From positions 62,001 through 126,000 of the forward strand of contig JACVCB010000003.1 in the NCBI GenBank assembly GCA_016742255.1: a DNA stretch of 64,000 bases. Reading direction: 5' to 3'. The position numbers were made by a program, and so were the translations under genes. The notes below the pieces were generated by a model. That model did no database searches. It worked only from the letters and a program-made list of their open reading frames with translations, and was not told where the DNA came from. This DNA is from Leptospira sp. (GTDB lineage Bacteria > Spirochaetota > Leptospiria > Leptospirales > Leptospiraceae). Shown here in pieces: positions 37,540 to 47,014 of the stretch; the stretch's first letter is position 1; every line of letters begins with the position of its first letter.

Positions 37540-38721
37540 TTACCGAATCACTGATTCCTTGATCAATTTTAAAAATTCATTTTTGATAAACGCTTTTTCG
37601 CGGTCATCACCAAACCGAACTACTACGAGGTCTAAACTTGGAATCACATACATCATTTGACCCCAATGTCCAAGAGCGGCGAAGGTATCTTTGGGTGCAT
37701 CAGGCCAAGGCTCATGGATACCTCGATCAGGAACTCCAGTATTTGCATACCAATGTGCAGTATAATTATCCTGTGATAAATCATCTGAATACGGTGTTGT
37801 TTTATAACCTGGGGAAGGTGTCCTTGTAAATGTTAACCAACCTTCTGGTAAAAATCTCTCTCCATTCCACACACCATCGTTTAAATACAAGTATCCAATT
37901 TTGGCAAGATCCCTTGCTGTCATATAAAGATAAGAAGAGCCTACATACGTTCCAGAAGCATCTCTTTCAAACGTTACATTAGAAATTCCAAGTGGTTTGA
38001 ATATTTTTTCAAAGGGAAGTTTGTCATATTCTTCTTTGCCATATACTTTCTTCAATATCGCAGAAAGGATATTGGTATCACAACTGGAGTAATATACTTG
38101 TGTTCCAGGTTCGGCGCGAAGGGGAAGGTTGGCGCAAAAACTCCCCATGTCTTGTCGGCCTCTCGTATACAACATGGCAATCACAGAGGATTTGAGTGGA
38201 CCACTTTCATACCCTTCTTCCGCAGCAAGACCTGATGACATATTTAAAAGATGACGAATCGTAATTTTTTTATGTGCTTCATCTCTACTAAGCGGTTCAT
38301 AATGATAATAACCAGGGTCGTCTAACTTGATAAGTCCATCTTTGACTGCAATTCCATACATCGTTTGTAAAATACTTTTTGAAACTGACCAAGTTAGGTG
38401 AAGTTTGTCTTCCTTAAAGTTACGAGCATATTTTTCATAAATGAGTTTTCCATTCCGAAGGATGACAACTGCATCAGTTCTTCTACCTTTTCTGTCTGTT
38501 TCATCACCAGTACGCGCAAATGCGTACTCTTCAACTAATTTAAGTTTTGCGGAAGAAACACCAACTGATTCAGGAGTGACAATTTTCCAATTTGGACTCG
38601 GCCATTCAGGTTTGATACGTTTGGGTAAGGGAGATACATTTACTTCTCCACCGAAGGGAGAAAGGTCTTTACTACATTGGATTGTAAAAAGAACAAAGAA
38701 TAGAATCAGAATTTGTTTCAT
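37540..38721 (-). CDS. Lipoprotein serine hydrolase (class C beta-lactamase family)
   Basis: 393 residues from the ATG at 38721, chosen because AGGA lies 5 nt upstream; an ATG at 38739 would add six residues. Signal peptide ends FTIQCS (lipobox Cys16). The catalytic motifs are SVSKSI (SxxK), YSSCD (YxS), and GHWGQ (HxG in place of KTG). The domain resembles 6-aminohexanoate-dimer hydrolase/esterase EstB-type enzymes. Substrate unknown. It probably forms a two-gene unit with the small protein at 37224. Confidence 0.88.
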   Translation of the reverse strand: MKQILILFFVLFTIQCSKDLSPFGGEVNVSPLPKRIKPEWPSPNWKIVTPESVGVSSAKLKLVEEYAFARTGDETDRKGRRTDAVVILRNGKLIYEKYARNFKEDKLHLTWSVSKSILQTMYGIAVKDGLIKLDDPGYYHYEPLSRDEAHKKITIRHLLNMSSGLAAEEGYESGPLKSSVIAMLYTRGRQDMGSFCANLPLRAEPGTQVYYSSCDTNILSAILKKVYGKEEYDKLPFEKIFKPLGISNVTFERDASGTYVGSSYLYMTARDLAKIGYLYLNDGVWNGERFLPEGWLTFTRTPSPGYKTTPYSDDLSQDNYTAHWYANTGVPDRGIHEPWPDAPKDTFAALGHWGQMMYVIPSLDLVVVRFGDDREKAFIKNEFLKLIKESVIR

Positions 38722-38794
38722 AGAAGTCCTAACGTTCATTCGAAAGAGAATTCTAAGCAGATAAAACTAGTTTGCAAAGGAAAAAAGAGGAATG

Positions 38795-39211
38795 TTATAC
38801 TTTTTCTGCATACCCCTTTAGTTTTTGTACCATAGAAAAAAGACCATTCCGTCTTGAGATCGATAAAAACTTTGCAAGACCAACTTCTTCTATAAAACCA
38901 AGTGAGGCTTTTGCTATATCTTCTGGACTTTGTCCTGAAAATACTCGTATTAGAATAGCAATCAGTCCTTTCGTAAGTGCGGTATCACTATCTGCATCAA
39001 ACTCCAGTTTTCCATCATTCAGTCTTGGTGCGACCCAAACCCGAGATTGGCATCCCGGTACTAAATATTCTTCTGTTCTTTTTTCATCAGGAAACTTTGG
39101 TAATTCCTCACCTAACTCGATTAGGTATTGGAATTTTTCTTCCCAATCAGTCAGATCCGAAAATTCAGAGACGATTTCTTTTTGGATTTCTTCAATGTTT
39201 TGTTTCATCAT
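38795..39211 (-). CDS. sufE: SufE-like cysteine desulfurase sulfur acceptor
   Basis: 138 residues, the SufE/CsdE size. It includes LGEELPKFP, the sulfur-accepting Cys in VPGCQSRVW, and [15 protein letters not shown]. SufE takes persulfide from SufS for Fe-S cluster assembly. It begins with two adjacent ATGs and overlaps the end of the lipoprotein gene by 20 bp. No other suf gene is nearby. Confidence 0.93.
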   Translation of the reverse strand: MMKQNIEEIQKEIVSEFSDLTDWEEKFQYLIELGEELPKFPDEKRTEEYLVPGCQSRVWVAPRLNDGKLEFDADSDTALTKGLIAILIRVFSGQSPEDIAKASLGFIEEVGLAKFLSISRRNGLFSMVQKLKGYAEKV

Positions 39212-39575
39212 TAGAACTTCCTTTTGGGATATCAGTGAATTTTTCTTTTTTTCTCATGTAGAACTGATTAAAACCAGAGCGGGATAAATTTTTAATTTCG
39301 ACTCTATTGACTGTAGCGACTGTTAGTTCGTATAAATCATCGTTTTTATGAAAGAAATAATCCATTCGAAGTTTTTCTTCCAAAGAATATTCAACATTTT
39401 CCCAGGTGAGTTTTTTCTCTTCGAAGTTGACATACAAACATTCAGGTGGTTTTGAAAGAACATAACAAAATTCACCCGGTTTTGGGACTCCTTTGTAAAA
39501 TAGTCCACAACCAATACTTGTTACAAAACTGAAAACAACACCTAATAAGTGTAACTTGGATAAGAGACGTTTCAT
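39192..39575 (-). CDS. Small putative lipoprotein of unknown function
   Basis: 127 residues with a signal peptide ending TSIGCG (Cys23, good lipobox). The mature part has two more Cys in [13 protein letters not shown] and is otherwise charged. No family recognised. It overlaps the upstream gene by 4 bp and sufE by 20 bp, so it is in the middle of an operon. Confidence 0.7.
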   Translation of the reverse strand: MKRLLSKLHLLGVVFSFVTSIGCGLFYKGVPKPGEFCYVLSKPPECLYVNFEEKKLTWENVEYSLEEKLRMDYFFHKNDDLYELTVATVNRVEIKNLSRSGFNQFYMRKKEKFTDIPKGSSNDETKH

Positions 39576-40588
39576 TCTTTTTTATCCAAACTTAGATCCA
39601 GTTTAGTTTTTAGGCCTGGTTTTTCTTTGATGAATTGGGAAATTAAGATTGGGATTTCTGTATTTTTTTTGCCAGTGGCAAGGTAAAACTCTTCTAACAA
39701 ATCAATTCCTTTCTGCGATAGATTTTGCAGGTGGAATATAGTAGCTTCTGTGATGATGGATGTTTCCGTAATGGTATCTGGATTATTGGTTTTCGCTTGT
39801 CTGAGCAAAGACAAAGCTCCCACATAGTCTTTTTTATAATATTTACCAAGGCCCCGTAAGAAGTTTTCTTCTCTCGGAGAAAATTGAATACCCAATTTAA
39901 AATTCGGATCCTTTGTAATGGTGATTAGATGATCGAGACCACTTGCATCACCCGCAAGCATCGTATTAAATGTTAATAACCAAATGTAAACAGTTTGTAG
40001 TTCGGGAGATAATTTAGAACGATCGATGTTTCCATATTCTCCTACTAAAACTTGAGGACGTTTGACACTCCGATGAGTTTCTCCTAGGAATAACAACACT
40101 CGGTTGTTTTCCCAGTCAGTAAAGGGAGAGGAGGAATAAGATTCTGCAGTCCTTGCATTCCAAAAGATAGAGTCTAATGTCGATTCGGCGAGAACTGAAC
40201 TTCCGATGAATTCACGAAATGGAGAACCTAAATGTAAGATCAAACTGTCGTGGTCAAATTGGATTCCTAATCGATTTAAATTCCAAAACAAACTCCTTGC
40301 GATCAAATGAAAAGCGACAGGATCAGTTGGGTCTTTTTCTGAGTAGTTAGTTGCAATTGATTGGAAGTCTTCTATCTCCTTTTCTTTGAGATTCCCTGAT
40401 TTCCAGAGTTCGATCGTTTTTTCTTTGGTTTTTTCTGCTCTGACACTTTGGTCTTTGGCAAAAAGAAAATAAATTTCTTTTCTATAGGTAAACCCTAAAG
40501 CGGAGAGGCCAAGCGCTAAAACCAATAAAAATAGCGGTGCCTTTGATTTCTTCTTTCTATGTGGTTCGTACCGGGAGTAAATCGCCAT
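39572..40588 (-). CDS. Membrane-anchored protein with TPR-like extracytoplasmic region
   Basis: About 338 residues from the ATG at 40588 (protein start MAIYSRYEPHRKKKSK). Reading further upstream is open for 80 more codons, but that part is Ser-rich low-complexity and lies antisense to the zinc-ribbon gene, so it is rejected. A basic N-terminus and one membrane helix (about 19-38) are followed by helical repeats suggestive of TPR, such as KKDYVGALSLLRQAKTNN. Function unknown. It heads the operon with the lipoprotein and sufE genes. Confidence 0.72.
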   Translation of the reverse strand: MAIYSRYEPHRKKKSKAPLFLLVLALGLSALGFTYRKEIYFLFAKDQSVRAEKTKEKTIELWKSGNLKEKEIEDFQSIATNYSEKDPTDPVAFHLIARSLFWNLNRLGIQFDHDSLILHLGSPFREFIGSSVLAESTLDSIFWNARTAESYSSSPFTDWENNRVLLFLGETHRSVKRPQVLVGEYGNIDRSKLSPELQTVYIWLLTFNTMLAGDASGLDHLITITKDPNFKLGIQFSPREENFLRGLGKYYKKDYVGALSLLRQAKTNNPDTITETSIITEATIFHLQNLSQKGIDLLEEFYLATGKKNTEIPILISQFIKEKPGLKTKLDLSLDKKE

Positions 40589-40620
40589 CGTTTGTTCCCA
40601 TTTTTTTTTGCCCTCCCCAC

Positions 40621-40647
40621 TTGACACGGCTTTTTCTTTGTGATTTA
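40621..40647 (+). promoter_or_regulatory. Candidate promoter of the zinc-ribbon/rsmD/pbpC operon
   Basis: A perfect TTGACA at 40621-40626, with GATTTA at 40642-40647 as a weak -10 after 15 bp. It sits in the 70-bp divergent spacer directly ahead of the small gene at 40659. The -35 is convincing; the -10 is not. Confidence 0.4.
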
Positions 40648-40658
40648 GTGAGAAGGGT

Positions 40659-40838
40659 ATGGAAGATGATTTTTTAGATGATGACGAATTCGATGCAGAG
40701 AGCCTAAACGAAGACGTTGTAACGTATGCTTGTGAGGACTGTGACCATCGTTGGGAAGCCGAAGGTGAGGATGAATACCTCGATTCATGGGAATTGATCT
40801 GTCCAATGTGCGGATCAGCCAATATCACCGAACTTTAA
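40659..40838 (+). CDS. 59-residue acidic zinc-ribbon protein
   Basis: ATG at 40659, stop TAA at 40836-40838. Two CxxC pairs, CEDC (25-28) and CPMC (48-51), are 19 residues apart, the spacing of a zinc ribbon, and the first 20 residues are mostly Asp/Glu. TYACEDCDHRW and CPMCGSANI resemble rubredoxin-like or FmdB-type ribbons. A GAGAAGG sits 2-3 nt upstream of the ATG. It starts a run of co-oriented genes; the next gene begins 1 bp after its stop. Function unknown; an RNA polymerase or ribosome-associated role is only a guess. Confidence 0.8.
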   Translation: MEDDFLDDDEFDAESLNEDVVTYACEDCDHRWEAEGEDEYLDSWELICPMCGSANITEL

Positions 40839-40839
40839 A

Positions 40840-41367
40840 TTGACTTTTACCCATTCTCTTTTTTGTATTTTGGTCGTTCCGTCCGTTTTGTGGAGCGACT
40901 CTTCTCCATTTTCGACTTTGTATTCAGAATTCAAAAAAGGAAATTATTCTCTAGTATCTAGACAATCGCTCCAATACTTAAATGGACGAGAACCTGAAAA
41001 AGATCCTCGGATATTTTTTCTCTATGTTTCTACAGAAGAAAACTGGTCAAAACTCAAATCCAATTTAAGAAAGGAAAACTCACCTAACTTTAGATTATCG
41101 CCACATTATTGGAATGCAGTTTATTTGTTTATGGAGAGAGCTTTGGTATTTGGAGAATCTGATTTACTCATAGAATGGGGAAAGGATTTTCAAAAAAATG
41201 GAAAACAAAGTCCAAAATACAATGATGCACTTTTGTTATATGGACTTGGTTTGATGGATTTAAAAAATGAATCCGAAGCCAAAAAGGTTTTTTCAGAAAT
41301 TGAATCAAACTCTCCTTCCAAACATATTTTGGTCCAATTGGAAGAGATCAAAACAGTTGGGAAATAA
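40840..41367 (+). CDS. Secreted protein with TPR-like helices
   Basis: 175 residues starting at TTG, 1 bp after the zinc-ribbon stop. An N-terminal signal-like hydrophobic stretch (SLFCILVVPSVLWS) is followed by helical pairs such as YNDALLLYGLGLMDLKNESEA. No catalytic motif. It abuts rsmD without a gap. Function unknown. Confidence 0.68.
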   Translation: MTFTHSLFCILVVPSVLWSDSSPFSTLYSEFKKGNYSLVSRQSLQYLNGREPEKDPRIFFLYVSTEENWSKLKSNLRKENSPNFRLSPHYWNAVYLFMERALVFGESDLLIEWGKDFQKNGKQSPKYNDALLLYGLGLMDLKNESEAKKVFSEIESNSPSKHILVQLEEIKTVGK

Positions 41368-41982
41368 ATGAAAGGTCTGCGTGTTTCACAAGGGAAGTGG
41401 AAAGGAAAAGAAATTCCATCACCACCCGATGTATCTGGTCATCTCAACTTTACCAATAGCCTCGTTAAAAAAGCAATTTTTTCCCTTATGGATTCACGGT
41501 TATTATCTTGGGGACTTGGTTTTGAATCGGTTTTGTTTTGTGATTATTTTGCGGGTAGTGGGCAAATCTCGGCAGAGGCGTATAGCCTTTCTGTCAAACG
41601 ACTTCTTACTTACGAATTAGACCAAACAAGATTTCGAAATTTACATACTTTATTTCGTGGACTACCAAATGTCCAATTGTTTCGAAAAGATGCCACCAAA
41701 CATGCATTAAAGTGGGAATTGGGGGAAGAATCGGCATACATCTTTTACTTAGATCCACCTTACACCTATTGGTCAGAAACTCCAATGCGAATGAAAGAAA
41801 TGTTGGAAGATTTATACCAATTTTGCCTTTCGACAAAGAAACCATTTTTGATTCTTTGTCAAATTCCAGAACACCAATCCACAAAAAACATTTGGGTCAA
41901 TGTTCCTTACAAAATCAGAGAGTATGGTAGTCATTTCATCATCGAAACAGGTTATGAACCCGTGGAAACTTTGGAAGAGTAA
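41368..41982 (+). CDS. rsmD: RsmD-family 16S rRNA guanine-N2 methyltransferase
   Basis: 204 residues. N-terminal LRVSQGKWKGKEIPSP matches the RsmD start, the SAM-binding motif is FCDYFAGSGQISAEA, and the catalytic DPPY appears as YLDPPYTYW. RsmD methylates G966 of 16S rRNA in the 30S subunit. The protein begins immediately after the preceding stop. The family is confident; exact target is by homology. Confidence 0.88.
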   Translation: MKGLRVSQGKWKGKEIPSPPDVSGHLNFTNSLVKKAIFSLMDSRLLSWGLGFESVLFCDYFAGSGQISAEAYSLSVKRLLTYELDQTRFRNLHTLFRGLPNVQLFRKDATKHALKWELGEESAYIFYLDPPYTYWSETPMRMKEMLEDLYQFCLSTKKPFLILCQIPEHQSTKNIWVNVPYKIREYGSHFIIETGYEPVETLEE

Positions 41983-42019
41983 TCTTCCTTTGGAAAAAGG
42001 TACGGTGGAATTGGAAACA

Positions 42020-44116
42020 ATGATCTCATCTTTTCACCGAATGGCCTTCGCAAATCTCGTTACACTATTTTTATTTTTCCCTTCCATTGTATGGGCACTT
42101 CCTACTTATCAGGAAGTAAAAGCAAGTTTCACACCATCTGACATCAGTTTGTATGACAGAAAAAATGAACTCATCCAACGCCTTCGGATCAGAAAGGATT
42201 TTCGATCAGAAGAGTGGGTGGAGTATTCAGAATTCCCAAAATTTTTAATCGATTCTGTCATCCATGCGGAAGATAAACGTTTTTTTGAACATGGTGGAGT
42301 GGATGGAAATGCAATCTTATCTTCCATTTTTGCTGGTTTAAAAGGTTCTTCGATACGAGGTGCATCCACCATATCAATGCAACTTGTCACTCTTCTTGAT
42401 CCAGAGTTACAACCAAAGAAAAACCAAAGGAAATCCATCTTTCAAAAACTCAAACAAATCAATCGAGTTATGGAACTAGAATCAATTTGGAACAAAGAAG
42501 AAATACTGACTGCCTATCTAAATTTGATTTATTTTCGTGGGGAATTAAAGGGAATTGCTTCCGCTTCCAAAGGATTGTTTCGTAAATCGGTTTCATCAAT
42601 CACTCCCAATGAATCCTATTTACTTGCAGCATTAATTCGTTCTCCACAAAGTCCCATTGAAAAAGTATCGAAGCGAGTTTGTGCGCTTAAGTGGGAAAGA
42701 GATGGGAAAACATCCGATTGTGAGGAACTTTCTCGTTTTGTTAGGGAAAGTTTGTTTCGTAATTTAGATTATCCCCAACATCCTTCTCATGTCCCACTTT
42801 TTGCAAAAACAGTAATTGAATTAGGTGGTCACAATCAATTTCAAAATCAGAAAATAGAAACCTCTTTATCCTTAGTTTACCAAAAGAAAATCGAAGAAAT
42901 TCTAAGAAGGAATATTAAAACATTAGAAAATAGAAATGTAAAAGATGGTGCTGTGATTGTATTGGAAAACAAGACAGGAAATATTCTTGTGTATGTTCCC
43001 AATATTGGGCGAGAAAGTTCTGTTTCTCAATTGGATTTAGTTCGTACCAAAAGGCAAGTTGGATCCACTTTAAAACCATTTGTTTATGCTTTAAATTTTG
43101 AGCAGAAAAAACTCACTCCTCAATCCATTTTATCTGATTCTCCCATTGGAATTCCTGTTTACCAAGGTATTTATAGACCACTAAATTATGACAAATCATA
43201 TAAAGGAAACGTGACAGTAAGGGAAAGTTTAGCATCCTCTTTAAATATTCCTGCCATTCGAGCTTTGTCTTTTTTAGATGTTAATGAATTTGTATCCCTT
43301 TTAGAAAATCTTGGAATCCAGGGATTACAGTACCCAGAGTTTTATGGTCCATCACTTGCACTAGGTGCAGCTGACATTAGTTTATTAGAACTTACCAATG
43401 CATATCGGATGTTTGCAAACGGTGGTATATATTCCCAAATCCAATGGAAAAAATTGGAAACAAACCTTACCCAAAAAAGAATTTTTTCCCCACAGGTAAG
43501 TTATATGATTTCTGATATTTTATCAGACAGAGAAGCAAGGTCTCTTGGTTTTGGATGGGATAATTTTTTATCCACCTCTTATTTTACGGCAGTGAAAACG
43601 GGAACAAGCCAAGATATGCGAGATAATTGGTGTATTGGATATTCAGAACATTATGCTGTTGGTGTGTGGGTCGGTAATCCGACTGGAAGTCCAATGTTGG
43701 ATGTGTCTGGCATCACAGGTGCAGCACCTGTTTGGCGAGAGACTATGGACTTATTACATGAATCACTCAGTTCAAAATTACATCCCATCGAAGTATCCAA
43801 CTCTAATGAGATGGAACCAGATCTTGAAATTTTTTCGTCTAATAGTAATCAAATTGAGAAAACAAAATCATTTCGAATTTTGACACCTGTGAGTGGGAGT
43901 ATTTTTGCTTTGGATCCAGATATTCCGAATGGTCGACAAAAAATCCTCTTTACAATCAGTTCCTACGATGTTTCGTATTCTTATCATTTAAACGATGTCT
44001 TTCTTGCAAATGCAAAAGAACCATATCTCTGGGAGCCAAAAAAAGGAGAGTATCGATTGGAAATCAAAGACAAAGATCATAAGGTTGTATCCTTATCTTT
44101 ATTTGAAGTTCGGTAA
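42020..44116 (+). CDS. pbpC: Penicillin-binding protein 1C (bifunctional peptidoglycan synthase)
   Basis: About 698 residues from the ATG at 42020; GTG 42005 is another possible start, and further upstream reading would overlap rsmD. A hydrophobic N-terminal segment is followed by a GT51 glycosyltransferase domain with HAEDKRFFEHGG and GASTISMQLV, and a transpeptidase domain with GSTLKPFVY (SxxK), SSLN and KTGTSQDMRDNW. A C-terminal Ig-like BiPBP_C domain (ILTPVSGSIFALDPDIP) identifies class 1C. It extends glycan strands at the inner membrane. Confidence 0.93.
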   Translation: MISSFHRMAFANLVTLFLFFPSIVWALPTYQEVKASFTPSDISLYDRKNELIQRLRIRKDFRSEEWVEYSEFPKFLIDSVIHAEDKRFFEHGGVDGNAILSSIFAGLKGSSIRGASTISMQLVTLLDPELQPKKNQRKSIFQKLKQINRVMELESIWNKEEILTAYLNLIYFRGELKGIASASKGLFRKSVSSITPNESYLLAALIRSPQSPIEKVSKRVCALKWERDGKTSDCEELSRFVRESLFRNLDYPQHPSHVPLFAKTVIELGGHNQFQNQKIETSLSLVYQKKIEEILRRNIKTLENRNVKDGAVIVLENKTGNILVYVPNIGRESSVSQLDLVRTKRQVGSTLKPFVYALNFEQKKLTPQSILSDSPIGIPVYQGIYRPLNYDKSYKGNVTVRESLASSLNIPAIRALSFLDVNEFVSLLENLGIQGLQYPEFYGPSLALGAADISLLELTNAYRMFANGGIYSQIQWKKLETNLTQKRIFSPQVSYMISDILSDREARSLGFGWDNFLSTSYFTAVKTGTSQDMRDNWCIGYSEHYAVGVWVGNPTGSPMLDVSGITGAAPVWRETMDLLHESLSSKLHPIEVSNSNEMEPDLEIFSSNSNQIEKTKSFRILTPVSGSIFALDPDIPNGRQKILFTISSYDVSYSYHLNDVFLANAKEPYLWEPKKGEYRLEIKDKDHKVVSLSLFEVR

Positions 44117-44121
44117 TATAC

Positions 44122-44547
44122 ATGTCAAAACCATCCAAGTACAAACATAAATTCACACAACAAGTGGTCTGGGGAGAGATGGATGCTTTTGGCCATGTCA
44201 ACAATGTCACCTACGTTCGTTACTTTGAGTCTGCAAGAGCAGATTATTTTACAAAAGAAGGACTTTGGGATTCTCCATTAAAACCTGTAAAAGCAGGTCC
44301 AGTACTCACCCATTTGGATATGGACTATCGTAAACAAGTTGTTTTCCCTGCTACCTTAGAAATCACTCTTGAAGTGAATGCCATTTCTTCCAGAGCATTC
44401 TCTGTGATTTGTTCTATGTGGAATGAAGAAAATGAATGTGTTTTAACTGGGAACGCATCCTTTGTTTGGTTTGATTTCACATTACAAAAACCTTCTGCAT
44501 TACCAGAACATTTCAAAACAAAATTTGGAAGTTCAAATTTGGTATGA
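44122..44547 (+). CDS. Hotdog-fold acyl-CoA thioesterase (YbgC/4HBT)
   Basis: 141 residues, one hotdog domain with VVWGEMDAFGHVNNVTYVRYFESAR. The Asp in EMDAFGHVN is the catalytic residue of 4HBT-type thioesterases. It starts 5 bp after pbpC and overlaps the phosphatase gene by 4 bp. Substrate chain length cannot be predicted. Confidence 0.92.
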   Translation: MSKPSKYKHKFTQQVVWGEMDAFGHVNNVTYVRYFESARADYFTKEGLWDSPLKPVKAGPVLTHLDMDYRKQVVFPATLEITLEVNAISSRAFSVICSMWNEENECVLTGNASFVWFDFTLQKPSALPEHFKTKFGSSNLV

Positions 44548-45827
44548 TGTTACAATCAATACAAGATCGTTTCAAATTAGATGATGAGGTTTTAAAAATC
44601 TCTAGGATCTGCCTTGTTGTGTTTTCTAGTTTTATCGGATTTGGGATCTTTGCCCCTGTCGATGAATTGGGTTTATATGATCCTAAGTGGATTCGAGTGA
44701 TCCATGCTTCGATTACGATTTCATTTTTTATAGCTACTTATTTTGTGAGTTGGGTACGAAAAAATATCCAAACCATTATGTTGGTATTTTTTTATACAAT
44801 GAGTGCTCATTCTTTAATCCTATTGTATTGGAATTCATTATACATCGGTTATTTGGTTGGAATGATTTTGGTTCTCTCTTGTATTGGTGTGAGTTTTGTG
44901 GACAGACGTTCTCTAGTTTCTTATCTGGGCACTGTTACTTCTTTTGGAATATTAGTTGGAATTTATACAAAAGAACACCAAGTCGACCTATCCTTATATT
45001 TATCTGCAATCATAACACCGGCCTTGGTTTCATACCTAACACTGAATATACGGCTGAGTTCTGTTGAAAAGTTAAGAAGTTCAGAATCCCAACTTAAAAA
45101 ATTCCAAGACCGAATGTTAAGTGAATTGGAATTAGCAAATGAAACCCAATCAAACTTAGTCGCAACAGAGTGGCCCAAAAAAAAGGGGATTAAATTTTAT
45201 TCTTTTTTTCGTTCCTTTGACCAAGTGGGTGGAGATGCGATTAGTTACTTTGAAAGAGAAGATGGCAAAATGGCATTATTTTTTGCGGATGTATCGGGAC
45301 ATGGAATTGCATCTGCGATGGTGTCAGCAATGGCTGTATTGGCATTTAAAATTCATGGGAACCAAAACCAACCATCAGAATGTTTGAAAGCGATTCATGA
45401 TGATTTACAAAGTTTAGTTCCAAACAATCATATTAGTGCTTGTGTTTTGTTTGTGGATTTAGAAACAAAAGAAATCAAATATTCGATTGCAGGTCATCCT
45501 CCAATCATTCATATCCAAAAAGAAAATGGACCAAAGTTTTTAGAAGGACTGGGTACTCTCATTGTTTCCTTTCTCAAACCAAGCTTAAAAAACTACCAAA
45601 TCACACTTGTTCCAGGAGATAGGATTTTATTGTATTCCGATGGAATTTTGGAGGTATTTGATGAATCAGGTGAGATTTATGGTGAAGAACATTTGTTTGA
45701 TTCCATCAAAAATCATTCTGACAAAAAAGGTGATGAATTTTTAAATGCTATTTATGAAGACTCAATGTCATTTTCTGCAAAACGCATTTCGGATGATATG
45801 AGTATGTTATTATTGGAAATACAATGA
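44544..45827 (+). CDS. Multi-pass membrane SpoIIE (PP2C) phosphatase
   Basis: 427 residues. About six membrane helices fill residues 20-175, followed by a short coiled coil (EKLRSSESQLKKFQDR) and a SpoIIE-type phosphatase domain (about 215-427). Metal ligands are visible in VGGDAISY, FFADVSGHG, YSDGILEVF and DDMSMLL. Likely dephosphorylates a STAS antagonist in response to a membrane signal. Both ends overlap neighbouring genes by 4 bp. Confidence 0.9.
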   Translation: MMLQSIQDRFKLDDEVLKISRICLVVFSSFIGFGIFAPVDELGLYDPKWIRVIHASITISFFIATYFVSWVRKNIQTIMLVFFYTMSAHSLILLYWNSLYIGYLVGMILVLSCIGVSFVDRRSLVSYLGTVTSFGILVGIYTKEHQVDLSLYLSAIITPALVSYLTLNIRLSSVEKLRSSESQLKKFQDRMLSELELANETQSNLVATEWPKKKGIKFYSFFRSFDQVGGDAISYFEREDGKMALFFADVSGHGIASAMVSAMAVLAFKIHGNQNQPSECLKAIHDDLQSLVPNNHISACVLFVDLETKEIKYSIAGHPPIIHIQKENGPKFLEGLGTLIVSFLKPSLKNYQITLVPGDRILLYSDGILEVFDESGEIYGEEHLFDSIKNHSDKKGDEFLNAIYEDSMSFSAKRISDDMSMLLLEIQ

Positions 45828-46960
45828 ACCTTATTTTAACACCGTTTCTCTGGTTCAAACGAGAGTTTATCCCTTTCCGAACTCTCGATAGATATTTATT
45901 TTTTGATTTTTTCAAAACTTTCATTGGCACACTGATCATGTTAACGTCGATGATCGTCATTTATAAATTCACAGATGTAATGAAGTATTTGGTTTCTTCC
46001 AAAGTAAACCAGTCCCATGTATACTTACATGTTTTGTATTCTTTGCCATCGATGGTGGATCAGGTAGTAGCGCCTGCACTTATGTTTTCCGTTTGTTTTG
46101 TCATAGGACAATTTAGCGTAAATAAGGAACTTGTGGCGATGATGGTGGCAGGTGTATCCTTCATTCGAATCATCACTCCAATTTTATTTTTTGGTATCGC
46201 CATGTGGCTTATCATGACGTTGTTTGGGCAAACCGTTGTGATTCCAGCAAATAAAAAGGCTCAAATAGAATTTAGCATCATGGCAAAAGGTTCCAATCGA
46301 TTGATCGATTTTGTCTACCAATTGCACATCAAAGGAAAAAAAGGATTTTATTACGTATATTGGATCGATGAAAAGGAAAACACAGTTAAGGGAGGATTTA
46401 ATTATATTGAAATCACTCCTGACGGATTTCCTACTTATACAGTCTCATCCCAAAAAGCAAAATACATTCCAAATCCACATAGTTGGGTTTTGTATGACGC
46501 GGAAGAAGTTAGATTCAATGAAAATTTAGATCTGGTTTCAAGAACCAAATATGCAGAAAAAACGTATGACTTTCCTGAAGACTTAGCTTACTTTTCTAAA
46601 CCGGTTCGAAATCCAGAGGAAATGAATTTTTTTGAACTCGCTGACGAAATTGAATCAAGAATTACCAAAGGGATACCTTTTCGGAATGTCATCGTCCAAC
46701 AACATATGGCATTTGCGATGCCACTTATGTCCTTTGTGGTTGTAACACTTGGTGCACTCGCAGGTGCGATCACAAAACGTTCGGCAGGTGTTGCAAGCCT
46801 TGGACTCACGATTGCTGTGGTGTTGTTATACTATATTCTAAATTCAACTGCTAAAACATTAGCTGAAAATGGAGCATTGCCGATTTGGATCGGGATGTGG
46901 ATCACACCTGTAATTTTCACTTACGCAGCTTATTTTCTCTACCGAAGGATGAATATTTAA
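45824..46960 (+). CDS. LptF/LptG-family LPS export permease
   Basis: 378 residues with three membrane helices in the first 130 residues, a periplasmic beta domain of about 180 residues, and three C-terminal helices, the YjgP/YjgQ layout. The N-terminal TLDRYLFFDFFKTF and QVVAPALMFSVCFVIGQFS match the family. In LPS transport, LptF and LptG pair with LptB ATPase. Which of the two this is, is not clear. Ends the operon before a hairpin. Confidence 0.9.
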   Translation: MNLILTPFLWFKREFIPFRTLDRYLFFDFFKTFIGTLIMLTSMIVIYKFTDVMKYLVSSKVNQSHVYLHVLYSLPSMVDQVVAPALMFSVCFVIGQFSVNKELVAMMVAGVSFIRIITPILFFGIAMWLIMTLFGQTVVIPANKKAQIEFSIMAKGSNRLIDFVYQLHIKGKKGFYYVYWIDEKENTVKGGFNYIEITPDGFPTYTVSSQKAKYIPNPHSWVLYDAEEVRFNENLDLVSRTKYAEKTYDFPEDLAYFSKPVRNPEEMNFFELADEIESRITKGIPFRNVIVQQHMAFAMPLMSFVVVTLGALAGAITKRSAGVASLGLTIAVVLLYYILNSTAKTLAENGALPIWIGMWITPVIFTYAAYFLYRRMNI

Positions 46961-46968
46961 ATTAGTAT

Positions 46969-47008
46969 AGGAGGGAGTGTCGGTAAGGAAACAAACACTA
47001 CCTCCTTT
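46969..47008. terminator. Hairpin between convergent lptF/G-like and DprE1-like genes
   Basis: Twelve-base arms at 46969-46980 (AGGAGGGAGTGT) and 46995-47006 (ACACTACCTCCT) pair with one mismatch around a 14-nt loop. Only three T residues follow on the + strand and the - strand has a poor T-tract, so termination strength is uncertain, but the location between converging genes fits a bidirectional terminator. Confidence 0.55.
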
Positions 47009-47014
47009 CGTAGA

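Noticed and set aside
40589..40828. Upstream 80-codon extension of the membrane-anchored protein on the - strand
   Set aside because: Ser-rich low-complexity sequence antisense to the zinc-ribbon gene; the ATG at 40588 gives a sensible basic N-terminus and membrane helix.
41900..42019. Longer reading of pbpC from 41900
   Set aside because: It overlaps rsmD by 83 bp and lacks a signal-like N-terminus; ATG 42020 or GTG 42005 fits better.
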